From Leptolyngbya sp. NIES-3755 (GTDB lineage Bacteria > Cyanobacteriota > Cyanobacteriia > Leptolyngbyales > Leptolyngbyaceae), in assembly GCA_001548435.1 (NCBI GenBank), contig AP017308.1, positions 4,101,030-4,165,029 on the forward strand: DNA of 64,000 nt, in the 5' to 3' direction. Position numbers and translations under genes: made by a program. Below, piece by piece: positions 1 to 8,588 of the stretch; position 1 is the first letter of the stretch, and every line of letters starts with the position of its first letter. The notes beneath the pieces were generated by a model. The model was not told the DNA's origin and searched no databases. It worked only from the letters and a program-made list of their open reading frames with translations.

Positions 1-17
1 GTAAATGCAGATTTGGC

Positions 18-551
18 TTATTTCTTCGGAGCCAAGAGCATCATCATATTGCGCCCTTCTTTTTTCGGGGCTTGTTGCACTTCGGCAATTTCTTGGAGGT
101 CGCCTGCCATCCGTTTCAGCAAGGTTTCCGCAAGATCACTGTGCTGGATCTCTCGTCCTCGGAACATGATCGTCGCTTTGACTTTATCTCCAGCTTTAAG
201 GAAGCGTTCCGCCTGATTGATTCGCACGTTGTAATCGTGTTCCTCAATTTTGTAGCGCATCTTGACTTCCTTCACGTCTACGGTATGCTGCTTCTTCTTC
301 GCTTCTTTGGCTTTCTTTTCCTGCTCGAATTTGTGCTTACCGTAGTCGATAATTTTCACAACAGGGGGATCAGCCTTGTCGCTGACGAGAACGAGGTCGA
401 GTTCCTTTTCGTCTGCCATCGTTTGGGCTTCTCGCGAGGGCATAATCCCTAGCTGGGCACCGTCAGCATCGATGACACGAACTTTCGGAAACCGAATCCG
501 TTCGTTGATCACGGGCATATCTCGATTGGGTCTTTTTTCTATCACAAGCAC
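18..551 (-). CDS. infC: Translation initiation factor IF-3
   Basis: IF-3 binds the 30S subunit, keeps it apart from 50S and checks start-codon and initiator-tRNA pairing. The 177-residue product has the usual two-domain length. It carries the N-terminal motif [13 protein letters not shown], a lysine-rich linker (about residues 70-90) and the C-terminal MFRGREIQH block. The start is uncertain: GTG at 551, GTG at 545 and ATG at 518 (giving MPVINERIR) are all possible. Non-ATG starts are known for infC in other bacteria, where they serve autoregulation. No strong ribosome site separates the options. The gene runs off toward the left edge with its stop at 18-20. Confidence 0.97.
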   Translation of the reverse strand: MLVIEKRPNRDMPVINERIRFPKVRVIDADGAQLGIMPSREAQTMADEKELDLVLVSDKADPPVVKIIDYGKHKFEQEKKAKEAKKKQHTVDVKEVKMRYKIEEHDYNVRINQAERFLKAGDKVKATIMFRGREIQHSDLAETLLKRMAGDLQEIAEVQQAPKKEGRNMMMLLAPKK

Positions 552-573
552 CTGTGTTGTAAGTGGATAAGGG

Positions 574-600
574 CGACAAAGGAGACTAAAATCTTTGTCG
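574..600 (-). promoter_or_regulatory. Hairpin in the infC 5' leader
   Basis: CGACAAAG (574-581) and CTTTGTCG (593-600) form a perfect 8-bp stem with an 11-nt loop. It lies 23 nt upstream of the earliest infC start on the minus strand. infC leaders are regulated in several bacteria, so a regulatory role is plausible. No run of T follows the stem, so it is not a standard terminator. The rest of 552-738 holds only the presumed divergent promoters of infC and the next gene. Confidence 0.35.
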
Positions 601-738
601 AATCGTTTGTATTCGCCATTCTACTCAGTTTGGCGAAATTTCTCTCTACTTTGTTACGTAAATTCTAAAGCAGGGATCGGGATTTGGGGATTCGGATAAC
701 CCATTAAAATAAATAGACAGAGTGATATCGGTGGAATT

Positions 739-1653
739 GTGGTAGACGCTTTACCTTGGCGGCAGAGAATTGGCAGTCAGCGCGATTGGATGTGGCGCGG
801 GTGGCAGACGCGATATACGTATCTGCGATCGCAGAAATCCGAGAGTGATCCCCCCCTGATGCTGATTCACGGGTTCGGAGCTTCGATCGGTCATTGGCGA
901 CATAATGTCTCGGTCTTGAGCCAGCATCATACGGTTTATGCCCTAGATTTATTGGGATTTGGCGCGTCGGAGAAAGCGATCGCACCGTATAACGTGGTGC
1001 TGTGGATCGAGCAGGTTCACGATTTTTGGCTGACTTTTGTTCGGGAGCCTGTCGTGTTGATCGGGAATTCGATCGGCTCAATGGTCTGTTTGGCGGCAGC
1101 GAAGGCGTATCCCGAAATGGTGAAAGGGGTCGTGATGCTGAATTTGCCGGATTCCTCGGTGTTGGATACGCCGGAATGGGCGGGAACAGCGGTGAAAGTG
1201 TTTCGCCCGATCGCAGCAGTGGGAAAAGGGATTTTTACATTTCCATTAATCTTCAATCCGTTCTTTCGAGTGCTGAGAAGTTCGAGATTGATTCGATTGT
1301 GGGCGCGGCAGGCTTATACGAATTCAGACAGTATTAGCGATGAATTGGTCGAAATTTTGTCGCTTCCAGCCCGCGATCGAGGAGCGGCGAAGGCACTGCG
1401 ATCAATGGTGACAACTCCGAAAATTACGGAATATAGAGCGCGATCGATTTTGCCTGCGATGAAGATTCCCATGCTGTTGTTTTGGGGCAAGCAAGATAAG
1501 TTCGTGCCACCGAGTTTGGCTGAATCTTGTGTCAAACTGAATCCGAAATTGGAATTGGTGGAAGTTGAGAATGCGGGGCATTGTCCGCACGATGAACAGC
1601 CTGAGATCGTGAATCGTAAAATTCTAAGTTGGATTGAGGAGTATGTGAGATGA
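739..1653 (+). CDS. Alpha/beta hydrolase fold protein
   Basis: A 304-residue serine hydrolase-fold protein. LIHGFGASIGHW supplies the oxyanion-hole region, GNSIGS the nucleophile elbow (Ser near residue 113), WGKQDKFVP the acid region and AGHCPHDEQPE the catalytic His. Family members hydrolyse esters, epoxides or haloalkanes, and the substrate here cannot be read from sequence. The start is GTG at 739, preceded by a GGTGG box. The gene ends in an ATGA overlap with the next gene, so the two are probably co-translated. No signal peptide is visible, so the enzyme is probably cytosolic. Confidence 0.9.
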   Translation: MVDALPWRQRIGSQRDWMWRGWQTRYTYLRSQKSESDPPLMLIHGFGASIGHWRHNVSVLSQHHTVYALDLLGFGASEKAIAPYNVVLWIEQVHDFWLTFVREPVVLIGNSIGSMVCLAAAKAYPEMVKGVVMLNLPDSSVLDTPEWAGTAVKVFRPIAAVGKGIFTFPLIFNPFFRVLRSSRLIRLWARQAYTNSDSISDELVEILSLPARDRGAAKALRSMVTTPKITEYRARSILPAMKIPMLLFWGKQDKFVPPSLAESCVKLNPKLELVEVENAGHCPHDEQPEIVNRKILSWIEEYVR

Positions 1654-2183
1654 CCGATACGTTTCGGATTTCGCCTTTGATTCGGATTACGTTACTAAGT
1701 CTGTACATTGCATTAACGACTCCGCTTCCCTTTTTGGCAGAGGCGACTGATGCCCCGGTTCCGAGCCGTTGGCTTTGGGTTGGAATTGCGATCGGCTTTG
1801 TAATTCTATTTGGGGCATTGAGTGAGCGCGTGATTGTGGATGATCAGGGCATTCAAGTGACTTATCCAGCTTGGGTTCCGTTTCGTAAAGGTTGGCAGCT
1901 TCCTTGGTCTGAAGTGAAAGCGTTGAAACCTCGATCGACCGGACAGGGTGGATTGGTTTACTATTTCCTGAGCGAATCGGGAGAAGGCTATCTGTTACCG
2001 ATGCGGGTGGTGGGATTTGCGCGACTCGTCGATCGAGTTCAGAAACAAACAGGGATTGATACGACTGATGTGAAACCATTGTCGCAGCCTTGGATGTATT
2101 TGATTTTGTTAGGGTTCACAGTTTTGTTGCTGTTGATTGATGCTTGGACGGTTTCAACAGCGATCGAGCTTGGAAAGATCTGA
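1650..2183 (+). CDS. Three-helix membrane protein with a PH-like segment
   Basis: A 177-residue protein with hydrophobic segments near residues 12-30, 42-60 and 150-170. Between them lies a soluble beta-rich stretch (ERVIVDDQGIQVTYP, then PWSEVKALKP) that resembles bacterial PH-like membrane domains. That assignment rests on pattern only. The gene overlaps the hydrolase by 4 nt and its TGA overlaps the next ATG, so it sits in the middle of a three-gene operon. The function is unknown. Confidence 0.75.
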   Translation: MTDTFRISPLIRITLLSLYIALTTPLPFLAEATDAPVPSRWLWVGIAIGFVILFGALSERVIVDDQGIQVTYPAWVPFRKGWQLPWSEVKALKPRSTGQGGLVYYFLSESGEGYLLPMRVVGFARLVDRVQKQTGIDTTDVKPLSQPWMYLILLGFTVLLLLIDAWTVSTAIELGKI

Positions 2184-2695
2184 TGTACAAATTTGCAGCC
2201 GCTTGTGAAGGAGAATCGATCGTCTTTGGGTCAGCCCGTCCCGAATACGAAAATGTTTCTGATTGGATTGAGTTTATGAAAGCTCAAGGGATTCAGCGGG
2301 TTTGCTGCTTATTGCCAGAATCGCAACTGAACCGATACAACGATTTAATCGGTGCTTATGAGCGAGAATTTAATGCGGTATGTTGGAGTCCGATCGAGGA
2401 TTTTCGATTGAGCGATCGAACCAATCTCACCGAAAAGATCTTGCCATTTCTCGCAGAAGCCGATCAGAAAAATGAAAAGGTTGTTGTGCATTGTTCGGGT
2501 GGAATTGGACGAACGGGACACGTTTTAGCAGCATGGCTGGTTTATGGGCGGGGAATGTTGCCGAAAGATGCGATCGCATCGGTGAAAAAGACGGGTAAAA
2601 ATCCACACGAAGCTGCGATCGCAGCACTCTTTTTCGGGCGAAATCCATTCAAAGTGCTGCGAGATCTCAATGCTCTACTTGATTCAGTGCGGTGA
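2183..2695 (+). CDS. Dual-specificity protein phosphatase-like protein
   Basis: The HCSGGIGRTG loop is the Cys-x5-Arg active site of the protein tyrosine and dual-specificity phosphatases. An upstream DFRLSD segment may supply the general-acid Asp. The start at 2183 (MYKFAAACEG, 170 residues) forms a TGATG overlap with the preceding stop and is preferred over ATG at 2144, which would lie deep inside that gene. The protein probably removes phosphate from Ser/Thr/Tyr or a small phospho-substrate in the cytosol. It is third in the hydrolase operon and its stop is 2 nt from the convergent receiver gene. Confidence 0.88.
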   Translation: MYKFAAACEGESIVFGSARPEYENVSDWIEFMKAQGIQRVCCLLPESQLNRYNDLIGAYEREFNAVCWSPIEDFRLSDRTNLTEKILPFLAEADQKNEKVVVHCSGGIGRTGHVLAAWLVYGRGMLPKDAIASVKKTGKNPHEAAIAALFFGRNPFKVLRDLNALLDSVR

Positions 2696-2697
2696 TG

Positions 2698-3063
2698 CTA
2701 CTGCCAATGTAAGATGGCACGAATTTGAGCCGCCAACAATTTGGCTTTGAACGGTTTTACGATCCAGCCTTTAATGCCTTGTTTCAAAAGTTGCTCAGAT
2801 GGACTCGCTTTTGCAGTTAATAAGATGGTGGGAATGTTGCAAGTCTGTTCATTCACCTGCAACTGTTCAAAGGTCATTGCACCATCCATATTTGGCATCA
2901 TCATATCGAGCAAAATCGCGTCGGGCTGATGAAGGTAAGCGATCGTTAATCCTTCTTCTCCAGATGCTGCGGTCAGAACATTCCAGTCTGTTAGCGCAAT
3001 TAAACTAAATCGGATAATATCGCGGATACCCGCATCATCATCAATCACTAAAATCTGTTTCAT
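2698..3063 (-). CDS. Single-domain response regulator (cassette A)
   Basis: A stand-alone receiver of 121 residues. It has the acidic pocket VIDDD (8-10), the phospho-acceptor Asp53 in LLDMMMPN, the conserved Thr in LLTAKA and Lys in VKPF. There is no output domain, so it acts as a phosphate shuttle or by protein contact. ATG at 3063 is the normal receiver start, and the upstream extension to 3099 lies inside the kinase gene. The gene overlaps the 3' end of the kinase gene by 23 nt, which points to co-translation. Its closest relatives in the window are at 18155 and 16734. Confidence 0.93.
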   Translation of the reverse strand: MKQILVIDDDAGIRDIIRFSLIALTDWNVLTAASGEEGLTIAYLHQPDAILLDMMMPNMDGAMTFEQLQVNEQTCNIPTILLTAKASPSEQLLKQGIKGWIVKPFKAKLLAAQIRAILHWQ

Positions 3064-5779
3064 CGTTTTGTAAAAAATGAATTGGTATTTGGAAAACAAA
3101 ACAGCTACCGATCCCGATCGTACTTTCTGCCCAAATTTTCCCTCTGTGCTGCTCGATAATACTGCGACAAATCGCCAGTCCTAACCCCGTTCCACCTTTT
3201 TGTCGAGCATCAGAGGCATCGACTTGATGAAATCGATCGAAGATTTTTTCCAGTTGATCCGGTGCAATTCCTCGACCTCGATCGCAGACTCGCACAATGA
3301 CCGATTGATCTTCGACTTGAGCCGTTAAACTCACTCGTTCACCCATGGGTGAGAATTTGATTGCATTGCTCAGTAGATTGGTAAGAACTTGAAGTAAGCG
3401 ATCGCGATCAGCATGAAGTTCGATCGACAAAGGGAACACCGATAGTAGAACCTCCGCTTGATTTGCCATCACTTGAATTTGTGCGATCGCATCATTCATC
3501 AAGCTTGCTAAATCACAAGGCTGAATTGAAAGACTAATCTTGCCTGATGCCAGACGTTCGAGATCGAGGATGTCATTAACTAATCGAACTAAGCGATCGG
3601 CTCCTTCAGCGGCAATCTCGATCGTTCTTTGTCCCGATTCAGAGGCAGGGTCGATCAAACCTTCTGAAAGCAAATCTAGTGCTCCATGAATCGAAGTTAA
3701 GGGCGTTCTGAGTTCGTGACTGACGACCGATACGAATTCATCTTTTAGCCTTGCAATCTCAGCTCGTTCCGTAATGTCAGTACAGATTCCACACACCATT
3801 TGCGGCGTACCTTGCTCATCAAAAATCGGGAATCGAACTGAGAGCGCAGTATGAATCGCACCATCAGCATAAAGAACTTTCTCCTCGGATTCGATCGCGT
3901 GTCCTGCTTCGAGTACCGCTTGATTTCGACCATTAAAAATCGTGGCTAATTCGGCAGGAAACACCTCATCGATCGTTTTACCAATAAAGTCTTCTTGCGA
4001 TCGATTAAAAACGCGATCGTGCTGCTGATTCACCAGTAAGATCTTGCCCTCTGTATCCACAAGATAAATGACTGCTGGATTGTTCTGAATTACAGCTTCT
4101 AACAATGCCTGACTTTCTCGCAGTGCTTTTGTGCGTTCTGCTACACGAGCCTCTAACAGCGCATACGATCGTTGAAGGTCAAGCTCGATTTGTTTGCGCT
4201 CCGTCATGTCCTGGAAAAAGATCACTAAGCCATCGGCAGACGGATAAATTCGGTTCTCAAACCATCGATCCCACGGTGGGTAATATTCTTCGAGTTGGAC
4301 GACTATCTGTTCTAGCATTGACCTCTGGTAAGCATGATAGAACTTCTGCCCCACGCCTTCCGGGAACTCTTCCCAAATCTGTTTTCCGATCAGATCTTCA
4401 GGACGACGACCCAGTATTTCTCCTGCTTTGGAATTAACGTAGGTATAGTGCCAATTCGCGTCGAGGGCAACAAATCCATCGGTGACACTCTCTAGAATAC
4501 TGGTGACTTGCTGACGAGCGGTTTGCGCTTCAAGATAAGCAAATTGTTCTCGCTGGAGTGCAAATCGAAGCTGAGTTTCTGTCGCTTTTAGCTCAGTGAT
4601 ATCCGTGATCGTTCCCACATAGCCCACAATTTCTCCGAGTGGATTTCTTTCGGCTACTGCTTGCCCATACACCCAAGTGATTTTGCCATCTGGACTCTGA
4701 AATCGATAGTTCTGTTGAAAAGGGCGATTCTCTTGCGCCGATCGATACCATTCTTCAAAGATTCGTTGTCGATCGCTTGCATACAAAGCACTCACCCAAC
4801 CTTCACCGATCGCATCTGAGATCGAGACTCCAGCGATTTCACTCCAGCGATCGTTGACATAGAGACAATTCCCGATCGCATCAGTGTGGAAAATGCCAAC
4901 CGGAGAAGCTTCGGTTAACGTTTGATAGCGCTGCTGACTTCTTTGCAGCACGATTTCCATTTGTTTGCGCTCATCAATATCCATGATTGTTCCAGTCATG
5001 CGGACAGCCTGCCCAGCTTCGTTGTAGAACGCTTTTCCTTTGCCTGCGATCCAATGAAGGCTGCCGTTTTGCCAAATGACACGATATTCGCAGTGATACG
5101 TCGTGCGATCGCGAATTGCTTTTTCGACTGCTTGATTTAGAGTAGAGCGATCGTCGGGATGTAAGCGATCGTCAAAAGTTTCGTAACGTCCATCAAAGGT
5201 ATTCGGAGCCAGTCCAAAAAGCTGTTCGTGTCCGCTCGACCAAGTAATTTGTCCGGTGATCATGTCCCAGTCCCAGATGCCCATATTCGAGGCTTCCAGC
5301 GCTAGTAAAAGACGAGCTTCACTAATTTCACGATCGCGAATTTGTTCTCGAAGTGATGTGTTCGCTTGATCGAGTTGGTGGGTTCGTCGATCGACTTTAG
5401 AATAGAGCCGATCGCAGGTTTGGCGGAGAGTTTCAGTCATGCGATCGCCGCTCTGTTTCTTGTGTCCTTGAAAGATGACGAGCAATACGATCGTGAGAAT
5501 CTCTAAAACAACTTGTAAAAAGCTATTTGGAACAACATCAACATCAAATGGAAAAAAGAATACATAGAGTAAATATGAAATTCCAATTGCAGCACTGATG
5601 AGTCCCGCTTTAATTCCATTCAAGCTAGAACTTAGAGCAATGACGACAACAATGAATAGAAAAGGAATTGCTGTGAAACTTCCGAAACAGCGCAATCCTT
5701 CAATCAATAGAATCAATCCAGCGATCGCAATTCCACCAATCCAGGGAGAAAGCGATCGATTACAGGATAGAGTCAACAT
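3041..5779 (-). CDS. Multi-PAS sensor histidine kinase (cassette A)
   Basis: About 912 residues. The first 110 hold several hydrophobic segments resembling the KdpD-type DUF4118 membrane module. Four PAS/PAC units follow: GIWDWD, VGIFHTD, ALDANWHYTYVNS and NNPAVIYLVD mark their starts. Then come HisKA with SHELRTPLTS (His near residue 687) and an ATPase domain with NLLSNAIKFSP, DRGRGIAP and GGTGLGLA. No receiver is attached. I chose ATG at 5779 because it avoids overlapping the upstream gene; GTG at 5824 would overlap by 23 nt. It lies between a DNA-binding HPt regulator and a single receiver in one operon, so phosphate may pass between all three. Confidence 0.95.
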   Translation of the reverse strand: MLTLSCNRSLSPWIGGIAIAGLILLIEGLRCFGSFTAIPFLFIVVVIALSSSLNGIKAGLISAAIGISYLLYVFFFPFDVDVVPNSFLQVVLEILTIVLLVIFQGHKKQSGDRMTETLRQTCDRLYSKVDRRTHQLDQANTSLREQIRDREISEARLLLALEASNMGIWDWDMITGQITWSSGHEQLFGLAPNTFDGRYETFDDRLHPDDRSTLNQAVEKAIRDRTTYHCEYRVIWQNGSLHWIAGKGKAFYNEAGQAVRMTGTIMDIDERKQMEIVLQRSQQRYQTLTEASPVGIFHTDAIGNCLYVNDRWSEIAGVSISDAIGEGWVSALYASDRQRIFEEWYRSAQENRPFQQNYRFQSPDGKITWVYGQAVAERNPLGEIVGYVGTITDITELKATETQLRFALQREQFAYLEAQTARQQVTSILESVTDGFVALDANWHYTYVNSKAGEILGRRPEDLIGKQIWEEFPEGVGQKFYHAYQRSMLEQIVVQLEEYYPPWDRWFENRIYPSADGLVIFFQDMTERKQIELDLQRSYALLEARVAERTKALRESQALLEAVIQNNPAVIYLVDTEGKILLVNQQHDRVFNRSQEDFIGKTIDEVFPAELATIFNGRNQAVLEAGHAIESEEKVLYADGAIHTALSVRFPIFDEQGTPQMVCGICTDITERAEIARLKDEFVSVVSHELRTPLTSIHGALDLLSEGLIDPASESGQRTIEIAAEGADRLVRLVNDILDLERLASGKISLSIQPCDLASLMNDAIAQIQVMANQAEVLLSVFPLSIELHADRDRLLQVLTNLLSNAIKFSPMGERVSLTAQVEDQSVIVRVCDRGRGIAPDQLEKIFDRFHQVDASDARQKGGTGLGLAICRSIIEQHRGKIWAESTIGIGSCFVFQIPIHFLQNDETDFSD

Positions 5780-5801
5780 GGGCGAACCTAGAATAAAGAA
5801 C

Positions 5802-7631
5802 CTAGCGACCCGCTTGAGCGACACACTGCCGTAAAAGCTGAACTCGCTCTAACCGATTCAATACCCGCGCCACCAGTTCTGATTCCACGATCGGCTTACG
5901 GACATAATCATCTGCTCCAGCACTAAACACTTGAGCGATCGTTTGATCATCCGAATGCGCCGATAAAAATAGAATCGGGAGCGCGTCCCACCGTCGATCG
6001 TTGCGGATGACTTGACAAAGTTCGATGCCATTAACATTCGGCATTTCGATATTGAGGATCAGTAAGTCAGGATTGACCTGTTCTAACAAATGCCAAACTT
6101 GTTCGGATTGATCAACTAGAGTGAGATTAAAACCCCAAGGCTGTAGGATCGTGCGGAGGAAGTCCAGCACCTGAGGATCATCATCGACAATCATCAACGT
6201 GGCTTGTATTTGGTTTAATTGTTGCAAAACATGGCACACATTCACCATCACCTGACTGGATGAAATCGGCTTTTGTAAAAAACTCCGTCCCCCCAATCGT
6301 GCCACTCGAATCCGATCGCTAAAAGCATCACTCGCGGTAAAAACAATCACCGGAATTTCAGGCTGATGCTCAGAAAGTTCCGTCAATAAGCTAAATCCAT
6401 CCTCGTCTGGGAAGCTCAGATCCAGCAGAATTACATCGGGCGATCGCGTTCTCAAAATCTCTCGCGCTTCTGCCACACTCGTCGCGCCTTCAGCCTGAAT
6501 GGTCCAAGGAGCACAACCAAATCTTTCGCCTGCTGTCGTTAACTGCTCAATGAGTGCAGCATCATCATCGACAATCAGCAACCGAGCCACTAGGTTTTCA
6601 CCAGTGTGAACTTCTGGTTGAGGTAAAGGCTCGATCGTTGCTTCTAACAAAGTCGTTTTTAGCGCAGTCACTTCTTGGCGCAACATTGGAATTTTTGTAC
6701 GATCGCCCTCTGTACAAATTGCTTTCAACTGCTGCTCAATTTGGCTCGATAAAGCTGATCCCGTGTCAATTCCAAAACTCCCAAGCGATCCAATCAGCGT
6801 ATGAACTTCTCGAAAGGCTTGCTGTTCGAGGTCAGGACTGAGTGTTTTTGACTCGATCGCAGTCACCGCTTGTTCGAGAATAGCAACACGATCGAGATAT
6901 TTTTGAGCATATTGTTGCCAGGTTTGAGAAAATTCAGGCTCGATCGACGTTTTTGGCGTTTCCAAAACTTGACTCTTCAAACGATAGCCAAATCCGTAAA
7001 CGGTCTCAATTAATTCATCAATTCCTACTTTTCTAAGTTTTTGCCGCACACTCTTAATCTGTGCTCGGACTGCATTTTCTGTCGGAATTTCATCGATCGA
7101 CCAAAGATGCTCTATCAGGGCTTGATGACTAAAGATCCGCTGCTGATTTCGGACAAAAAGCTCCAGCAAACCGTATTCTTTGCGACTCAGAGACAGCGGA
7201 AGTTCATCGTAAGTAAACTCACACGCATTCGGATCAAGCACTAACTTGCCCCAGGTCAAAATCGGCATCGGTAATCGACCCCGACGGAGCAGGACTTTGA
7301 TTCGGACTAGCAACTCTTCGATCTCGATCGGCTTGACTAAATAATCATCCGCACCCGCATTCAATCCCTGGAGCTTGCTCGTTCCATCCGCTGTGAGAAT
7401 CAGAACCGGGATCGCATTTTTTGAACTCTTACGAAGTCGCTGACAGAATTGAACTCCATCCAATTTCGGCAACCGCAAATCGAGCAAAATCAAATCATAC
7501 TCGGAAGCCTGTACAAAGTCCCAAGCCACTTCGCCGTCTTCAGCGAGGTCAACACAGTAGTTCTGTGCTGTGAGGAGTTCTCGCAAATTTTCAGCAAAGA
7601 TCTCGTTATCTTCTACAATCAGAATCTTCAC
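5802..7631 (-). CDS. REC-wHTH-HPt-REC-REC regulator (cassette A)
   Basis: A 609-residue regulator. REC1 covers about 1-115, with Asp51 in LLDLRLPKLDG. An OmpR/PhoB winged helix follows at about 125-220 (LSRKEYGLLELF, TVYGFGYRLK). Next are an HPt domain near 240-330 (VHTLIGSLGSFG, with the His) and two more receivers, at about 350-470 (LLIVDDD, LLDLSFPDEDG) and 480-600 (LMIVDDDP, NIEMPNVNG). HPt domains normally relay phosphate between receivers. Fusing one to a DNA-binding regulator with three receivers suggests an intramolecular relay, which is inference. It is the first gene of the cassette, divergent from the ABC ATPase gene. Confidence 0.93.
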   Translation of the reverse strand: MKILIVEDNEIFAENLRELLTAQNYCVDLAEDGEVAWDFVQASEYDLILLDLRLPKLDGVQFCQRLRKSSKNAIPVLILTADGTSKLQGLNAGADDYLVKPIEIEELLVRIKVLLRRGRLPMPILTWGKLVLDPNACEFTYDELPLSLSRKEYGLLELFVRNQQRIFSHQALIEHLWSIDEIPTENAVRAQIKSVRQKLRKVGIDELIETVYGFGYRLKSQVLETPKTSIEPEFSQTWQQYAQKYLDRVAILEQAVTAIESKTLSPDLEQQAFREVHTLIGSLGSFGIDTGSALSSQIEQQLKAICTEGDRTKIPMLRQEVTALKTTLLEATIEPLPQPEVHTGENLVARLLIVDDDAALIEQLTTAGERFGCAPWTIQAEGATSVAEAREILRTRSPDVILLDLSFPDEDGFSLLTELSEHQPEIPVIVFTASDAFSDRIRVARLGGRSFLQKPISSSQVMVNVCHVLQQLNQIQATLMIVDDDPQVLDFLRTILQPWGFNLTLVDQSEQVWHLLEQVNPDLLILNIEMPNVNGIELCQVIRNDRRWDALPILFLSAHSDDQTIAQVFSAGADDYVRKPIVESELVARVLNRLERVQLLRQCVAQAGR

Positions 7632-7717
7632 TTTGAGATCCTACGGTTGAGGGCTTCAAAATAGTTTATCAGCGAGAATAAACCTAAAATACGATCGGCT
7701 TCACAAGATTTAATTAG

Positions 7718-8455
7718 ATGCTAATTCGACTGAACCAAGTCAGCTTTACGACAGGTAGAATCACCAAAAAAGGGACACCCATTACAGGCTATGAAGTTCT
7801 GCGGAATCTTTCGTTTGAGGTGAAAAAAGGCGATCGAATTGCGATCGTAGGTGCTTCCGGTTCTGGAAAAACAACTTTGCTCAAACTCTTAAATCGATTG
7901 CTCGAACCCAGTGCAGGAACAATTCAGTTTGGAGGCAAACCCTATTCAGAGATTCCGGTTCTAGAACTGAGACAGCAAATTCTCTTTGTCGCTCAAGAGC
8001 CAAAACTGTTCGGAATGACGGTTAGAGAAGCTTTGAGCTATCCGCTGAAACTAAGAAAGTGGAAAGATAGTGAACAGCGAATGAATGACATTATAGAACG
8101 AATGAACATTCCGCGAGAATGGCTCGATCGATCTGAGCTAGAGCTTTCCACTGGAGAGCGACAATGGATTGCGATCGCACGTTCGTTAATCTGTCAGCCT
8201 GCGGTGTTGTTGCTTGATGAACCGATCGCGAATTTAGATGCGAATCGAAGCGAAATATTACTGCGAATTCTGGCTCAGATTGATTCGACTGTTTTAGTTG
8301 CTACACATCAGTTTGAATGGGTAGAACAGTTTGCAGAACGAGTTTTACAGTTACAGCAAGGGCAACTGATTCAGAATGAAATGTGCGTAGATTGGAACAT
8401 TTTGAAGCAATCGATCATACAAATCGAACAAGAAGAAGCTGAGGAATGGGATTAA
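7718..8455 (+). CDS. ABC transporter ATP-binding protein
   Basis: A complete 245-residue ABC ATPase with Walker A GASGSGKTT, Q-loop FVAQEP, signature LSTGERQ, Walker B VLLLDEP and an H-loop in VATHQF. Its size and single-ATPase layout resemble the FetA/YbbL group that works with a FetB-type permease. No permease gene lies next to it: upstream is the divergent regulator and downstream is the broken kinase. The partner must be encoded elsewhere or the gene is an orphan. The substrate is unknown. Confidence 0.92.
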   Translation: MLIRLNQVSFTTGRITKKGTPITGYEVLRNLSFEVKKGDRIAIVGASGSGKTTLLKLLNRLLEPSAGTIQFGGKPYSEIPVLELRQQILFVAQEPKLFGMTVREALSYPLKLRKWKDSEQRMNDIIERMNIPREWLDRSELELSTGERQWIAIARSLICQPAVLLLDEPIANLDANRSEILLRILAQIDSTVLVATHQFEWVEQFAERVLQLQQGQLIQNEMCVDWNILKQSIIQIEQEEAEEWD

Positions 8456-8525
8456 TACATACAAAGAATAAAACGTAGTAGAACTATCTGAATACGAAAG
8501 AAGTTTATGGGAATGCTGGATGGGA

Positions 8526-8555
8526 ATCTATTGATCATCAATCTATTAATCATCA
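8526..8555 (+). repeat. 15-bp imperfect tandem repeat
   Basis: ATCTATTGATCATCA (8526-8540) is followed directly by ATCTATTAATCATCA (8541-8555), differing at one base. It lies about 35 nt upstream of the broken kinase's ATG, where a promoter or ribosome-binding region would be expected. Confidence 0.85.
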
Positions 8556-8588
8556 AAGACTGTGCTGCGCTCGTCCCATTTACTTGAT

